Assembly (NCBI GenBank): GCA_046538375.1
Contig: JBKHJA010000051.1
Span: 1-18,397, forward strand
Direction: 5' to 3'
Length of the DNA: 18,397 nucleotides
Source: JBKHJA01 sp046538375
GTDB taxonomy: Bacteria; Acidobacteriota; Aminicenantia; Aminicenantales; Aminicenantaceae
The translations under genes and the position numbers were made by a program. The notes beneath the pieces are model-generated. The model was not told where the DNA came from and did no database searches. It worked only from the letters and a program-made list of their open reading frames with translations. Positions 1-6,723 of the stretch are shown here, one piece after another. Each line of letters opens with the position of its first letter. Position 1 is the first letter of the stretch.

Positions 1-869
1 AGGTGGAAATTCTGGTGGTGGATGACGGAAGCGGCGACGGGACCGCTGAGGTGGCTGAAAGAAACGGCGTCCACCATATTGTGCGATTCAAGAAACACCG
101 GGGATTGGCCGCAGCTTTTTCGGCCGGCCTTCAAGCCTGTCTGCGCCTGGGAGCGGATATCATCGTCAACACAGATGCCGACAACCAGTACAAAGGCTCA
201 GAGGTTCCCAGGCTCATCGCCCCCATCTTAAACGGCAAAGCCGACATCGTGGTGGGTGACCGCCGGACTCAGACCATCCCTCATTTTTCCTGGACCAAAA
301 AAAAACTCCAGAAATGGGGAAGCAGCCTGGTCAAAATTCTGTCCAAGACAAAAATCCCCGATGCCACCAGCGGATTCCGGGCCATCAGCCGGGAGGCTGC
401 CTTGAAAATGAATGTCCTTTCCAATTTTTCCTACACCCTGGAGACCCTGATTCAAGCGGGCAAGATGAATCTGGCGGTCAGAAGCGTTCCCATTGAAACA
501 AACCAGACGGCCAGAGAGTCGCGGCTCTTTAAAAATATGTTTACTTTCCTGAAAAACTCAGGTACAACCATTGTTCGGACTTATGCCATGCACGAACCTC
601 TGAAAATTTTTCTCACCCTGGCCACCCTGTTTTTTATCGGGGGAATGATCCCAGGAGTCCGATTCTTGATATTCTTCTTTTCCGGCGATCCCGGAGGACA
701 TATTCAGTCGTTGATCCTGAGCGCCATTCTGCTGATCCTCAGTTTTCTTATGGTGGTCATGGCTGTTCTCTCTGACCTTATCTCCTCCAACCGCAAGCTG
801 ATCGAAGAAGCCCTGTGGCGGATCCGAAGAATGGAAAACGACAGAGGGAAGGAAGAAAAATCTGATTGA
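1..869 (+). CDS. GT2 glycosyltransferase, Dpm1-like, membrane-anchored (5' end outside window)
   Basis: This GT-A-fold glycosyltransferase probably moves a sugar from a nucleotide sugar to a polyprenyl phosphate or a growing glycan at the cytoplasmic face of the inner membrane. Counting from the GTG at 3, VVDDGSGDGT (residues 5-14) is the nucleotide-binding strand and NTDADNQY carries the DXD metal site at D58-D60. VVGDR (83-87) and the ATSGFRA segment (121-127) are typical of the Dpm1/GtrB branch. Two hydrophobic segments, about 201-226 and 236-260, form a C-terminal membrane anchor, followed by a charged tail. The first beta strand with its usual VSVIIPxxNE motif, about 30 residues, is missing, so the GTG at 3 is an internal Val and the gene begins before base 1. 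The flavoenzyme gene starts 36 bp downstream. The family is clear; the donor and acceptor are not. Confidence 0.9.
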   Translation, partial: VEILVVDDGSGDGTAEVAERNGVHHIVRFKKHRGLAAAFSAGLQACLRLGADIIVNTDADNQYKGSEVPRLIAPILNGKADIVVGDRRTQTIPHFSWTKKKLQKWGSSLVKILSKTKIPDATSGFRAISREAALKMNVLSNFSYTLETLIQAGKMNLAVRSVPIETNQTARESRLFKNMFTFLKNSGTTIVRTYAMHEPLKIFLTLATLFFIGGMIPGVRFLIFFFSGDPGGHIQSLILSAILLILSFLMVVMAVLSDLISSNRKLIEEALWRIRRMENDRGKEEKSD

Positions 870-905
870 CCTCGAAAATTTAAACAGCACGCTTCTTAAT
901 CAAAA

Positions 906-2204
906 ATGAGTGAAATCGTCATCCTGGGTGCTGGTTTATCGGGATTGAGTGCGGCCTATCATCTGAAAAAAGACTATGACATATACGAAAAAGAAGAAAA
1001 AGTGGGCGGCCTGTGCCGCTCCATCCACAGGAAGGATTTTATCTTTGACTACGGCCCTCATATCCTGTTTCCCAAAGATAAATACACAGCCGACCTCATC
1101 AGGAAACTTTTAGGAAAGAATCTTCGCATCCAGTCCAGGGAAGCCTGGATCTACCATAAATTCTGCGGCACCTACACCCGCTTTCCCTTCCAGTCGCATC
1201 TTCACGGTCTTCCTGTGCCGGTGGTGAAAGACTGCATCCTGGGATTTGTGGAGACCGTTTTAAAGAAAAGCAAAAAGCCTAGAAACTATGAGGAATGGAT
1301 CATCTGGAATTTCGGCCGGGGCATAGCCGATCATCTGATGATCCCTTACGCCAGGAAAATCTGGACCGTGCCGCCGCGGAGGATGAACTTTGAATGGGTG
1401 TGGAACCGGGTTCCCCGCCTGTCTCTGGATGATTTGCTGGAAGGCGCCCTCAGGGACAATCCCCGGCTTTTCGGATTCAACACGGAATTCTGGTATCCTG
1501 TTCGCGGGGGGATCGAAGGCCTTCCTTTTTCTTTTGTGCCCAAACTCAGGAACATTCATTTGAAGAAAGAGGCCACCAGAATTTACGCCAGGAAAAAATG
1601 CTTGGAGTTCAGCGACAAAACCAGAGCGTACTACCAGAAGCTCATCTCCACCCTGCCTCTTCCCGATATCATCAGGCGCATCGACCATGCCCCGGATTCG
1701 GTGAGAAAAGCGGCCCGGGATCTCATGCACAACTCTGTCTACTGTGTCAACCTGGGGATAAAAAGAGAGAAGGTCAGCCCTTACCACTACATCTATTTTT
1801 ACGAGCCCGAGTTTGCCTTCCACCGCATCAGCTTTCCGATGAACCTCTCCCCCCACACCACGCCTGAAGGCTGCAGCTCCATCACCACGGAAACATCCTA
1901 CTCCCGGTACAAAAAAATAAGCCGGGAAAATATCGTGGAAAGGGTGATCGAGGACTTGGTCAAGGCCAAAATCCTGCTGCCCGATGATGAAATTTTGGTC
2001 TCAGACGTAGCTGATATCAAATGCGCCTATGTCATCTATGACCTTGACCATAGAAAAAACGTGAAAAAGATTCATGATTATCTCCGGAAACATGACATTT
2101 TCCCCTGCGGCCGGTTCGGAGAATGGGAATATTTCAACATGGACCACAGCCTGGCCAGCGGGATGCGAACAGCAGAAAAAATCAATCAGATTTATCAAGA
2201 ATAA
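906..2204 (+). CDS. FAD/NAD(P)-binding oxidoreductase, UDP-galactopyranose mutase-like
   Basis: This 432-residue flavoprotein has an N-terminal Rossmann dinucleotide-binding motif, GAGLSG, at residues 8-13, followed by a KVGGLCRS segment around 32-39. Both are standard for the amine-oxidase/protoporphyrinogen-oxidase/UGM superfamily. The C-terminus (GRFGEWEYFNMDHSLASG, 402-419) closely resembles the UDP-galactopyranose mutase ending, where a GRxxEYxYxDM segment contacts FAD. Inside a glycan locus the best guess is isomerisation or redox modification of a nucleotide sugar, for example pyranose-to-furanose conversion in the cytosol. It is longer than bacterial Glf (about 370-390 residues) and diverges in the middle, so the substrate is uncertain. 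No clear Shine-Dalgarno precedes the ATG; the start is fixed by the Rossmann motif directly after it. A repeat and a terminator-like hairpin follow, suggesting that a transcription unit ends here. Confidence 0.82.
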   Translation: MSEIVILGAGLSGLSAAYHLKKDYDIYEKEEKVGGLCRSIHRKDFIFDYGPHILFPKDKYTADLIRKLLGKNLRIQSREAWIYHKFCGTYTRFPFQSHLHGLPVPVVKDCILGFVETVLKKSKKPRNYEEWIIWNFGRGIADHLMIPYARKIWTVPPRRMNFEWVWNRVPRLSLDDLLEGALRDNPRLFGFNTEFWYPVRGGIEGLPFSFVPKLRNIHLKKEATRIYARKKCLEFSDKTRAYYQKLISTLPLPDIIRRIDHAPDSVRKAARDLMHNSVYCVNLGIKREKVSPYHYIYFYEPEFAFHRISFPMNLSPHTTPEGCSSITTETSYSRYKKISRENIVERVIEDLVKAKILLPDDEILVSDVADIKCAYVIYDLDHRKNVKKIHDYLRKHDIFPCGRFGEWEYFNMDHSLASGMRTAEKINQIYQE

Positions 2205-2216
2205 ACATGTGAGGAT

Positions 2217-2335
2217 GTCCCAAAGTGATGTGATAAAAAAAAGGTAAAATGTTGGAGGAAAATGTCTCCGCTCTAGTTCAGATTTTTACCCCCCAACACT
2301 AATCCTACTTTATTTTAAACACGTCACTTTGGGAC
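2217..2335. repeat. Nested palindromic repeat, copy 1 (42-nt core shared with 10605-10646)
   Basis: The outer arms GTCCCAAAGTGATGTG (2217-2232) and CACGTCACTTTGGGAC (2320-2335) pair at 15 of 16 positions. Inside them TGTTGG (2250-2255) pairs with CCAACA (2293-2298), and a small inner hairpin has GGAG/CTCC arms. Bases 2247-2288 are identical to 10605-10646. The element starts 13 bp after a stop codon. The structure suggests a MITE-like or REP/BIME-like non-autonomous mobile element, or a structured RNA; no transposase lies in the window. Confidence 0.8.
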
Positions 2336-2354
2336 AAAGCCAAACAGGTAAATA

Positions 2355-2434
2355 GGGGACGGTTTTGTTTATCTCCCCTTAGATCGAGCGCAGGGAGATA
2401 AGATTCAAACAGAACCGTCCTCTTTTTTTATTTT
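2355..2434 (+). terminator. Long stem-loop followed by a T-run: rho-independent terminator or REP-like element
   Basis: The left arm 2355-2370 (GGGGACGGTTTTGTTT) pairs with 2407-2422 over 16 bp, including two G-U pairs. After a 7-nt bulge (2400-2406), ATCTCCC (2371-2377) pairs with GGGAGAT (2393-2399) around a 15-nt loop. The stem is followed directly by seven T (2423-2429), then A and TTTT. It can end transcription of the flavoenzyme unit. The GGGGACGGTT arm also looks like dispersed palindromes often seen near IS200-like/RAYT transposases, from general recollection rather than a search. Confidence 0.65.
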
Positions 2435-2461
2435 GAAAGAATTTCTCAAATCAGTTAAGAT
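2433..2461 (+). promoter_or_regulatory. Candidate sigma70-type promoter for the GT4 gene
   Basis: TTGAAA (2433-2438, 5 of 6 to the -35 consensus) and TAAGAT (2456-2461, 4 of 6 to the -10) are separated by 17 bp and lie just after the terminator-like stem-loop. The predicted start near 2468 would leave a leader of about 34 nt before the ATG at 2502. This is a consensus match only. Confidence 0.35.
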
Positions 2462-2501
2462 TTCGGGTGAAAAAAGCAAGAAAAAAGATCTCTGGATAAA
2501 C

Positions 2502-3656
2502 ATGGAAGCACACAAAAAAATTCACTCTGTTTGCTTTTTCGGGACTTACGAGAGCACATTCCCGCGGACACTCACTCTAAAACAGGCCTGCCAGCGGCTC
2601 AAAATCAAAACTCTTGACTGCCATATTCCTTTCTGGGAGAAAAAAAGGGAGAAAATCGAATTTTTCTCACTGAAATCTCTGCCCCTGATTGTCTTTCAAC
2701 TGGTTTTTATATATATTCGTTTAATGATTCGATACCTGGGCCTTAAAGACCATGATGCGGTCATGGTGGGCTATAACGGCTATTTTGACGTGCCGCTGGC
2801 CAAATTTCTGGCTTTACTCAGGAGAAAACCGCTGATTTTCACTCCGGTTTTTCCGCTTTATGAGACATCCGTGGAGGATAGAGAATACATCCATAAAGAT
2901 TCCATCACCGCCAAAATCATCCATCTCATCGATGAAGTAGGCTGCCGGCTGGCCGATCTCATCATAATCGAGACCCAGACCTACCTGGATTATTACTGCC
3001 GGGAATTCAAAATCCGCCGTGAAAAATTTTTCAAGATCCCCCTGGGGGCGGATGAGAAAAATTTTTTCTCCCGCCCTCAGGAAGCTCAACAAAACGATTC
3101 CCCAAACCTGAGGGTCCTTTTTTACGGAAAATTCATCCCCCTCCAGGGCATCCCTTATATCGTGGAGGCGGCTAAACTTCTGGAGGAGGAAAAGGATATA
3201 AAGTTTGAAATCATTGGCTCCGGGCAGTTATCAGAAGATATTGCGGAACTGGCGGAAGAATTAGAGGTCAAAAACATATCCTTCACCGATTGGGTCAATT
3301 ACCTGGACCTTCCTGGCCGCATCCAGAAGGCCGATATATGCCTGGGCATCTTCGGCACCACCCCTAAGGGCCGGAGAGGGATTCCCATAAAAGTGTACGA
3401 AGCCCTGGCCATGAAAAAACCGGTCATAACCGGCAGTTCTCCTGCGGCCAGGGAAGTGTTCGCGCATAAGATCAACATCCTCCTGTGTGAGATGGGAAAT
3501 TCCCGGGCCCTGGCCGATTCTATCCTGCTGCTGAAAGAAGATAGAAAGCTCAGAGAAGATATCGCCCAGGCTGGCTTTGAATTGTACCAGGAACTTTTCT
3601 CTTCCCGTAGAATCGCCCAGGAATTCAAAAAAGCCTTGAACAGATGTATCCAATAA
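2502..3656 (+). CDS. GT4 (GT-B fold) glycosyltransferase
   Basis: This 384-residue retaining-type glycosyltransferase should add a sugar to the lipid-linked glycan in the cytoplasm. The N-terminal Rossmann-like domain begins at HSVCFFGTYES. The C-terminal donor-binding domain shows RVLFYGKFIPLQGI (204-217) and the family hallmark IPIKVYEALAMKKPVITGS (294-312), in which Glu300 is a likely donor-ribose contact. A hydrophobic stretch around 60-80 may attach it to the membrane surface. The frame stays open upstream to a TTG at 2433, but that codon sits on the trailing T-run of a hairpin and overlaps a good -35 box, and the extra 23 residues are highly charged, so the ATG at 2502 is preferred. A GGA lies 8 nt before that ATG. 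The gene is flanked by repeat-containing intergenic regions on both sides and may be transcribed separately. Confidence 0.85.
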   Translation: MEAHKKIHSVCFFGTYESTFPRTLTLKQACQRLKIKTLDCHIPFWEKKREKIEFFSLKSLPLIVFQLVFIYIRLMIRYLGLKDHDAVMVGYNGYFDVPLAKFLALLRRKPLIFTPVFPLYETSVEDREYIHKDSITAKIIHLIDEVGCRLADLIIIETQTYLDYYCREFKIRREKFFKIPLGADEKNFFSRPQEAQQNDSPNLRVLFYGKFIPLQGIPYIVEAAKLLEEEKDIKFEIIGSGQLSEDIAELAEELEVKNISFTDWVNYLDLPGRIQKADICLGIFGTTPKGRRGIPIKVYEALAMKKPVITGSSPAAREVFAHKINILLCEMGNSRALADSILLLKEDRKLREDIAQAGFELYQELFSSRRIAQEFKKALNRCIQ

Positions 3657-3669
3657 AGGAGAACCGGTC

Positions 3670-3819
3670 ATGAAGTTTAGAAAGCATTTCCAAAACCGTG
3701 ATGAGTATAAATATAGATGTCGATTGAAAGGGGCGAGGGATGGGGAAAATAAGCGTGCTGACGACCCCCCACCCTCACCCCCTATAACGGAAAAAGAAAC
3801 GATTACTGAAGTTTCATGA
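3670..3819 (+). CDS. Doubtful 49-residue ORF with a strong Shine-Dalgarno
   Basis: AGGAG (3657-3661) lies 8 nt before an ATG, just after the GT4 stop, which is good ribosome-binding spacing. The frame runs 49 codons to TGA at 3817-3819. The first 20 residues are basic and polar (MKFRKHFQNRDEYKY...), and the second half (ADDPPPSPPI) is read from the GC-rich inverted repeat. I do not recognise it. It could be a real small protein, a gene remnant broken by repeat insertion, or a chance frame. Confidence 0.2.
   Translation: MKFRKHFQNRDEYKYRCRLKGARDGENKRADDPPPSPPITEKETITEVS
3729..3796. repeat. GC-rich inverted repeat; right half resembles 15917-15959
   Basis: GGGGCGAGGG (3730-3739) faces CCCTCACCCC (3772-3781), pairing at 9 of 10 positions, with further G/C pairing outside these arms. 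The right half (3754-3796) matches 15917-15959 at 31 of 43 positions without gaps, including CGTGCT at the start and ACGGAA near the end. No T-run follows, so it is not a canonical terminator. The rest of the 227-bp gap (3657-3883) is AT-rich and shows nothing else clear apart from the small ORF. Confidence 0.45.
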
Positions 3820-3883
3820 AATGCATTTGGATTTAAAAAATTTGATAAAATAGGAGGAAGATTCAAAAAGGAGTGAGGATGGA

Positions 3884-4636
3884 ATGAACCGTTCCAAAAC
3901 AAAGCAGGCCACAAGCGTCCATTTTGAGCTTCAGGACAAAAGCCGCTCCTCCTTCCAGAAATACAAACATCTGACCGTGGGGGATAAAGGGCTCTTTTAT
4001 CTCCTCCTTTATGAAATCGTCACTTCCCTGTTCGGAAATTTCCCGGGAGCCCTGGGTTACTTTTTCAGAGGAAAATTTTACAGATTTCTTTTAAAAAAGT
4101 CGGGGAGGGGTGTGATCTGGGGAAGAAGCGTCACCCTCAGACACCCTCATAAAATCGAGATCGGGGACCATGCGGCCATAAACGACTTTGCTGTCCTGGA
4201 TGCCTACGGAGGCCAAAAAAGCGGCATCAAAATCGGAGATCAAGCCCTGGTCAGCAGAGACACCGTGCTCAACAGCAAGGGAGGATTCATCGACATAGGC
4301 AGCAGGACGAACATCGGGATGATGTGCATCATATTCTCCAGGGACTGCACGGTGAGGATTGGAAGCGACGTGCTGGTGGCTGCACACTGTTATCTCATGG
4401 GAGGAGGCAAACACTCCATGGAGAGAACAGATATTCCTGTGGCCTTTCAAGGAGCGGAATGTGAGGGGATAGAGATCGGGGACAATGTGTGGCTTGCTGC
4501 CGGGGTAAAGGTGCTGGACGGCTGCAGGATAGGAAGAGACAGTGTGATCGGGGCCAACTCCTTTGTAAACTCCGACATCCCTGAATTTGCGGTGGCTGCC
4601 GGCTCCCCCGCCCAGGTCATAAAAATAAGAAAATGA
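3884..4636 (+). CDS. Hexapeptide-repeat (left-handed beta-helix) acyltransferase, WbbJ/LpxA-like fold
   Basis: This 250-residue protein has an N-terminal helical part (about 1-75) and then a left-handed beta-helix of imperfect hexapeptides from about 80 to 245. Examples are KIEIGDHAAI, GIKIGDQALV, FIDIGSRTNIG, TVRIGSDVLV, GIEIGDNVWL and CRIGRDSVIG. It ends in the typical AAGSPAQVIK tail. Such enzymes usually transfer acetyl from acetyl-CoA to a sugar hydroxyl as trimers in the cytoplasm. A His in GGGKHSM (about 174-180) is a plausible catalytic base. Here it probably O-acetylates a sugar of the glycan. A strong ribosome site, GGAGTGAGG, ends 5 nt before the ATG. It opens the export module; the permease gene starts 15 bp after its stop. 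Confidence 0.88.
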   Translation: MNRSKTKQATSVHFELQDKSRSSFQKYKHLTVGDKGLFYLLLYEIVTSLFGNFPGALGYFFRGKFYRFLLKKSGRGVIWGRSVTLRHPHKIEIGDHAAINDFAVLDAYGGQKSGIKIGDQALVSRDTVLNSKGGFIDIGSRTNIGMMCIIFSRDCTVRIGSDVLVAAHCYLMGGGKHSMERTDIPVAFQGAECEGIEIGDNVWLAAGVKVLDGCRIGRDSVIGANSFVNSDIPEFAVAAGSPAQVIKIRK

Positions 4637-4651
4637 TTATGAAAAAACAAA

Positions 4652-5428
4652 ATGATCAACAAACTGCAGGAAATTTATAAGTTCAAAAACCTGGTGTACA
4701 ACCTGGTGGCCAGGGACCTGAAAGTCAAGTACAAAGGATCCATCCTGGGGTTTTTCTGGTCGCTTCTGAACCCGCTGGTCATGCTGATCGTGTACACCAT
4801 TGCCTTCAAATACATCATCAAAATCAGGGTGGAGAATTTTCCTATTTTTTTCCTGTGTGCCTTTCTCCCCTGGACATTTCTGAGCCTGTCTCTTTCCATG
4901 TCGGTAAGCTCCATCAAGGACAATGCCAACCTGGTCAAAAAAGTCTATTTTCCCCGGGAAATCCTCCCCCTCTCCATAGTCCTCTCCAACCTGGTCCAGT
5001 TCCTGCTGACCTTCCTCATTCTCATCCCCGCCCTTCTCATATTCAAAGTCAAGCTTGGTCTTCCTTTGGTGCTCCTGCCTCTGCTCATCGTTTTTCAACT
5101 GGCCTTCACCCTGGGATTAGCCTACATATTATCGGCCCTGAATGTCTTCTTCAGCGATATCCGGCATCTTCTGGAAATTTTTCTTCAGATCTGGTTCTGG
5201 CTGACCCCCATCATCTATCCGGTGAGCTTTGTCCCGGAAAGGTTCCAATCCCTCTACCGGCTGAACCCCATGGTCTCATTTGTGGAAGCCTACAGAGATT
5301 CCCTCCTCTACAACCGATGGCCTTCGCAGTATGAACTGCTCGCTCTGTTTGTGGCGGGAGTGGTTTTTTTCATCATCGGCCATGCGGTGTTCAAAAGCTA
5401 CAACAGGAGGCTGGCAGAAGAAATATGA
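4652..5428 (+). CDS. wzm: ABC-2 polysaccharide exporter permease (Wzm/TagG/RfbA type)
   Basis: This 258-residue inner-membrane protein is the channel half of an ABC polysaccharide exporter. It has the family signatures LVARDLKVKYKGSILGFFWS near residues 18-37 (amphipathic gate-helix region) and LNPLVMLIVY just after. About six membrane segments follow, including the hydrophobic run around 105-125. The LTPIIYPVSFVP motif (about 184-195) is diagnostic of this family, and LNPMV comes soon after. The length is normal. The gene overlaps the next (ATPase) gene by 4 bp (ATGA, 5425-5428), so the two are translationally coupled. No good Shine-Dalgarno precedes the ATG. It should move the finished lipid-linked glycan across the inner membrane. 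Confidence 0.95.
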   Translation: MINKLQEIYKFKNLVYNLVARDLKVKYKGSILGFFWSLLNPLVMLIVYTIAFKYIIKIRVENFPIFFLCAFLPWTFLSLSLSMSVSSIKDNANLVKKVYFPREILPLSIVLSNLVQFLLTFLILIPALLIFKVKLGLPLVLLPLLIVFQLAFTLGLAYILSALNVFFSDIRHLLEIFLQIWFWLTPIIYPVSFVPERFQSLYRLNPMVSFVEAYRDSLLYNRWPSQYELLALFVAGVVFFIIGHAVFKSYNRRLAEEI

Positions 5429-6723
5429 AAGACGCCGTCAAAATCAGCAACGTCTCCAAGAAATTCAGGATCTACCACCAGAAAAATCTGAACCTCAAAT
5501 ACGCGGTGCTGAATTTCCTGACCGGGAAGAGATCATCCTATTATGATGAGTTCTGGGCCCTGAAAAATATCAACATGACCATAAAAAAAGGGGAAACCAT
5601 CGGGGTGATCGGGGAGAACGGCTCCGGCAAAAGCACGCTGCTCAAGCTTACCGCCAAAATCCTGTACCCGGATGAAGGCGAAATTTCCACCCAGGGGAAA
5701 ATAGCTTCCCTTATCGAGATCGGAGCCGGCTTCCACGCCGAACTCTCGGGAAGAGAAAACATCTCCATCAACGGCTCTATCCTGGGGTTTAACAAAAAAG
5801 AAATCCAGGACAACCTGGAGAAAATCATCGCTTTTTCTGGACTTGAAAAATTTATCGACAATCCCATAAAAACCTATTCGTCGGGGATGTATGTGAGGCT
5901 GGGATTTTCCATCGCCATCCACGTGGATCCCGATATCCTTCTGGTGGATGAGATCCTGGCCGTAGGGGATGAAAAATTCCAGAAAAAATGCCTTCACAAA
6001 ATAAACAGCTTCAAAGAGGAAGGAAAAACCATTGTCCTGGTCTCCCATGATCTTCAAACCATAGAAGAGATGTGCGACCGGGTCTATCTTCTGGATGACG
6101 GGCTCCTGGTCTCACAGGGAAATCCGGTGGATGTGATCTCAGAATACCACACCCTGATCTACACAAAGGAAGAAAAGGGGCTGAGGGAAGAGCAGAAAGA
6201 AATCTCAGGGAAAGAACCCGCTGGTCAGGAGGAGGCTGCCCCTCCACAGGAAGCCTCAGCTCCCCCGCCCCCTCAAGCCAGCCGCTGGGGAAGCAGAGAA
6301 GCGGAAATCACCAAAATTGAATTTTTTGACAGGCACAACAGGAAAAGTGAAGTTTTCAAGACAGGAGACCCGCTTAATGCGAGGATCCACTACACAGCCC
6401 ATCAAGAAATCAAAAAACCTGTGTTCGGGATCGCCTTTTACAGGGAAGAGGGGGTGCACATCAACGGCCCCAACACCAAAACGAGCCAATATGATATCCA
6501 TTCTATCCATGGGAACGGTTTCATCGACTACACCATTCCCTCTATCCCTTTTCTTCCCGGAACTTACTTCTTTACCGCCTCCATCTATGATTATACCTGC
6601 CTGCACGCCTATGACCACTGGGAGAGATGCTTCCGGTTCTCTGTGGTGGAGACGGATAAAATAAAAGAGCGGTACGGAGTGGTGTACATCCCCTCCAAAT
6701 GGAGGCATCATGGCCGAGGATAA
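5425..6723 (+). CDS. wzt: ABC polysaccharide exporter ATPase with C-terminal carbohydrate-binding domain (Wzt type)
   Basis: This 432-residue protein drives export with the adjacent permease. The nucleotide-binding domain (about 1-245) shows Walker A GENGSGKST (63-71), signature YSSGMYVRLG (151-160), Walker B ILLVDE (171-176) and H-loop His208 in LVSHD. A charged then proline/alanine-rich linker (about 248-288, with PPPPP near 279-283) leads to a beta-rich domain at about 293-408 resembling Wzt_C. In E. coli O8/O9a that domain binds the methylated or phosphorylated non-reducing end of the glycan and licenses export. Its presence implies that this glycan also carries a terminal mark, probably made by the downstream fusion. 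The last 14 bp overlap that gene. Confidence 0.94.
   Translation: MKDAVKISNVSKKFRIYHQKNLNLKYAVLNFLTGKRSSYYDEFWALKNINMTIKKGETIGVIGENGSGKSTLLKLTAKILYPDEGEISTQGKIASLIEIGAGFHAELSGRENISINGSILGFNKKEIQDNLEKIIAFSGLEKFIDNPIKTYSSGMYVRLGFSIAIHVDPDILLVDEILAVGDEKFQKKCLHKINSFKEEGKTIVLVSHDLQTIEEMCDRVYLLDDGLLVSQGNPVDVISEYHTLIYTKEEKGLREEQKEISGKEPAGQEEAAPPQEASAPPPPQASRWGSREAEITKIEFFDRHNRKSEVFKTGDPLNARIHYTAHQEIKKPVFGIAFYREEGVHINGPNTKTSQYDIHSIHGNGFIDYTIPSIPFLPGTYFFTASIYDYTCLHAYDHWERCFRFSVVETDKIKERYGVVYIPSKWRHHGRG
6692..6705 (+). promoter_or_regulatory. Short hairpin that hides the Shine-Dalgarno of the fusion gene
   Basis: CCTCC (6692-6696), loop AAAT, GGAGG (6701-6705) form a perfect 5-bp stem. The GGAGG is the ribosome-binding site of the ATG at 6710, 4 nt away. 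The hairpin lies inside the last codons of wzt, so ribosomes finishing wzt would open it. This predicts strict translational coupling of the fusion protein to the exporter ATPase. Confidence 0.5.

Noticed and set aside
3..5. GTG at base 3 as a true start
   Set aside because: The protein would lack the first beta strand of every GT2 enzyme, so it is an internal valine of a gene cut by the window edge.
2205..2440. CRISPR array or tRNA in the repeat-rich gap
   Set aside because: There are no regularly spaced direct repeats and no cloverleaf; the signals are palindromes.
3261..3914. Minus-strand open frame of about 217 codons across the GT4 gene end and the intergenic repeat
   Set aside because: It is antisense to conserved GT4 motifs and to the start of the acyltransferase gene; the product is low in family-like features.
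4633..4680. ATG codons at 4633 and 4639 overlapping the acyltransferase stop
   Set aside because: They are out of frame with the permease and reach a stop after 15 codons, so they are not permease starts; a leader peptide role has no support.
6236..6290. Proline-rich stretch in Wzt as a sign of a frameshift
   Set aside because: The frame continues without a stop into a recognisable C-terminal domain; low-complexity linkers are common at this point in long-form Wzt proteins.
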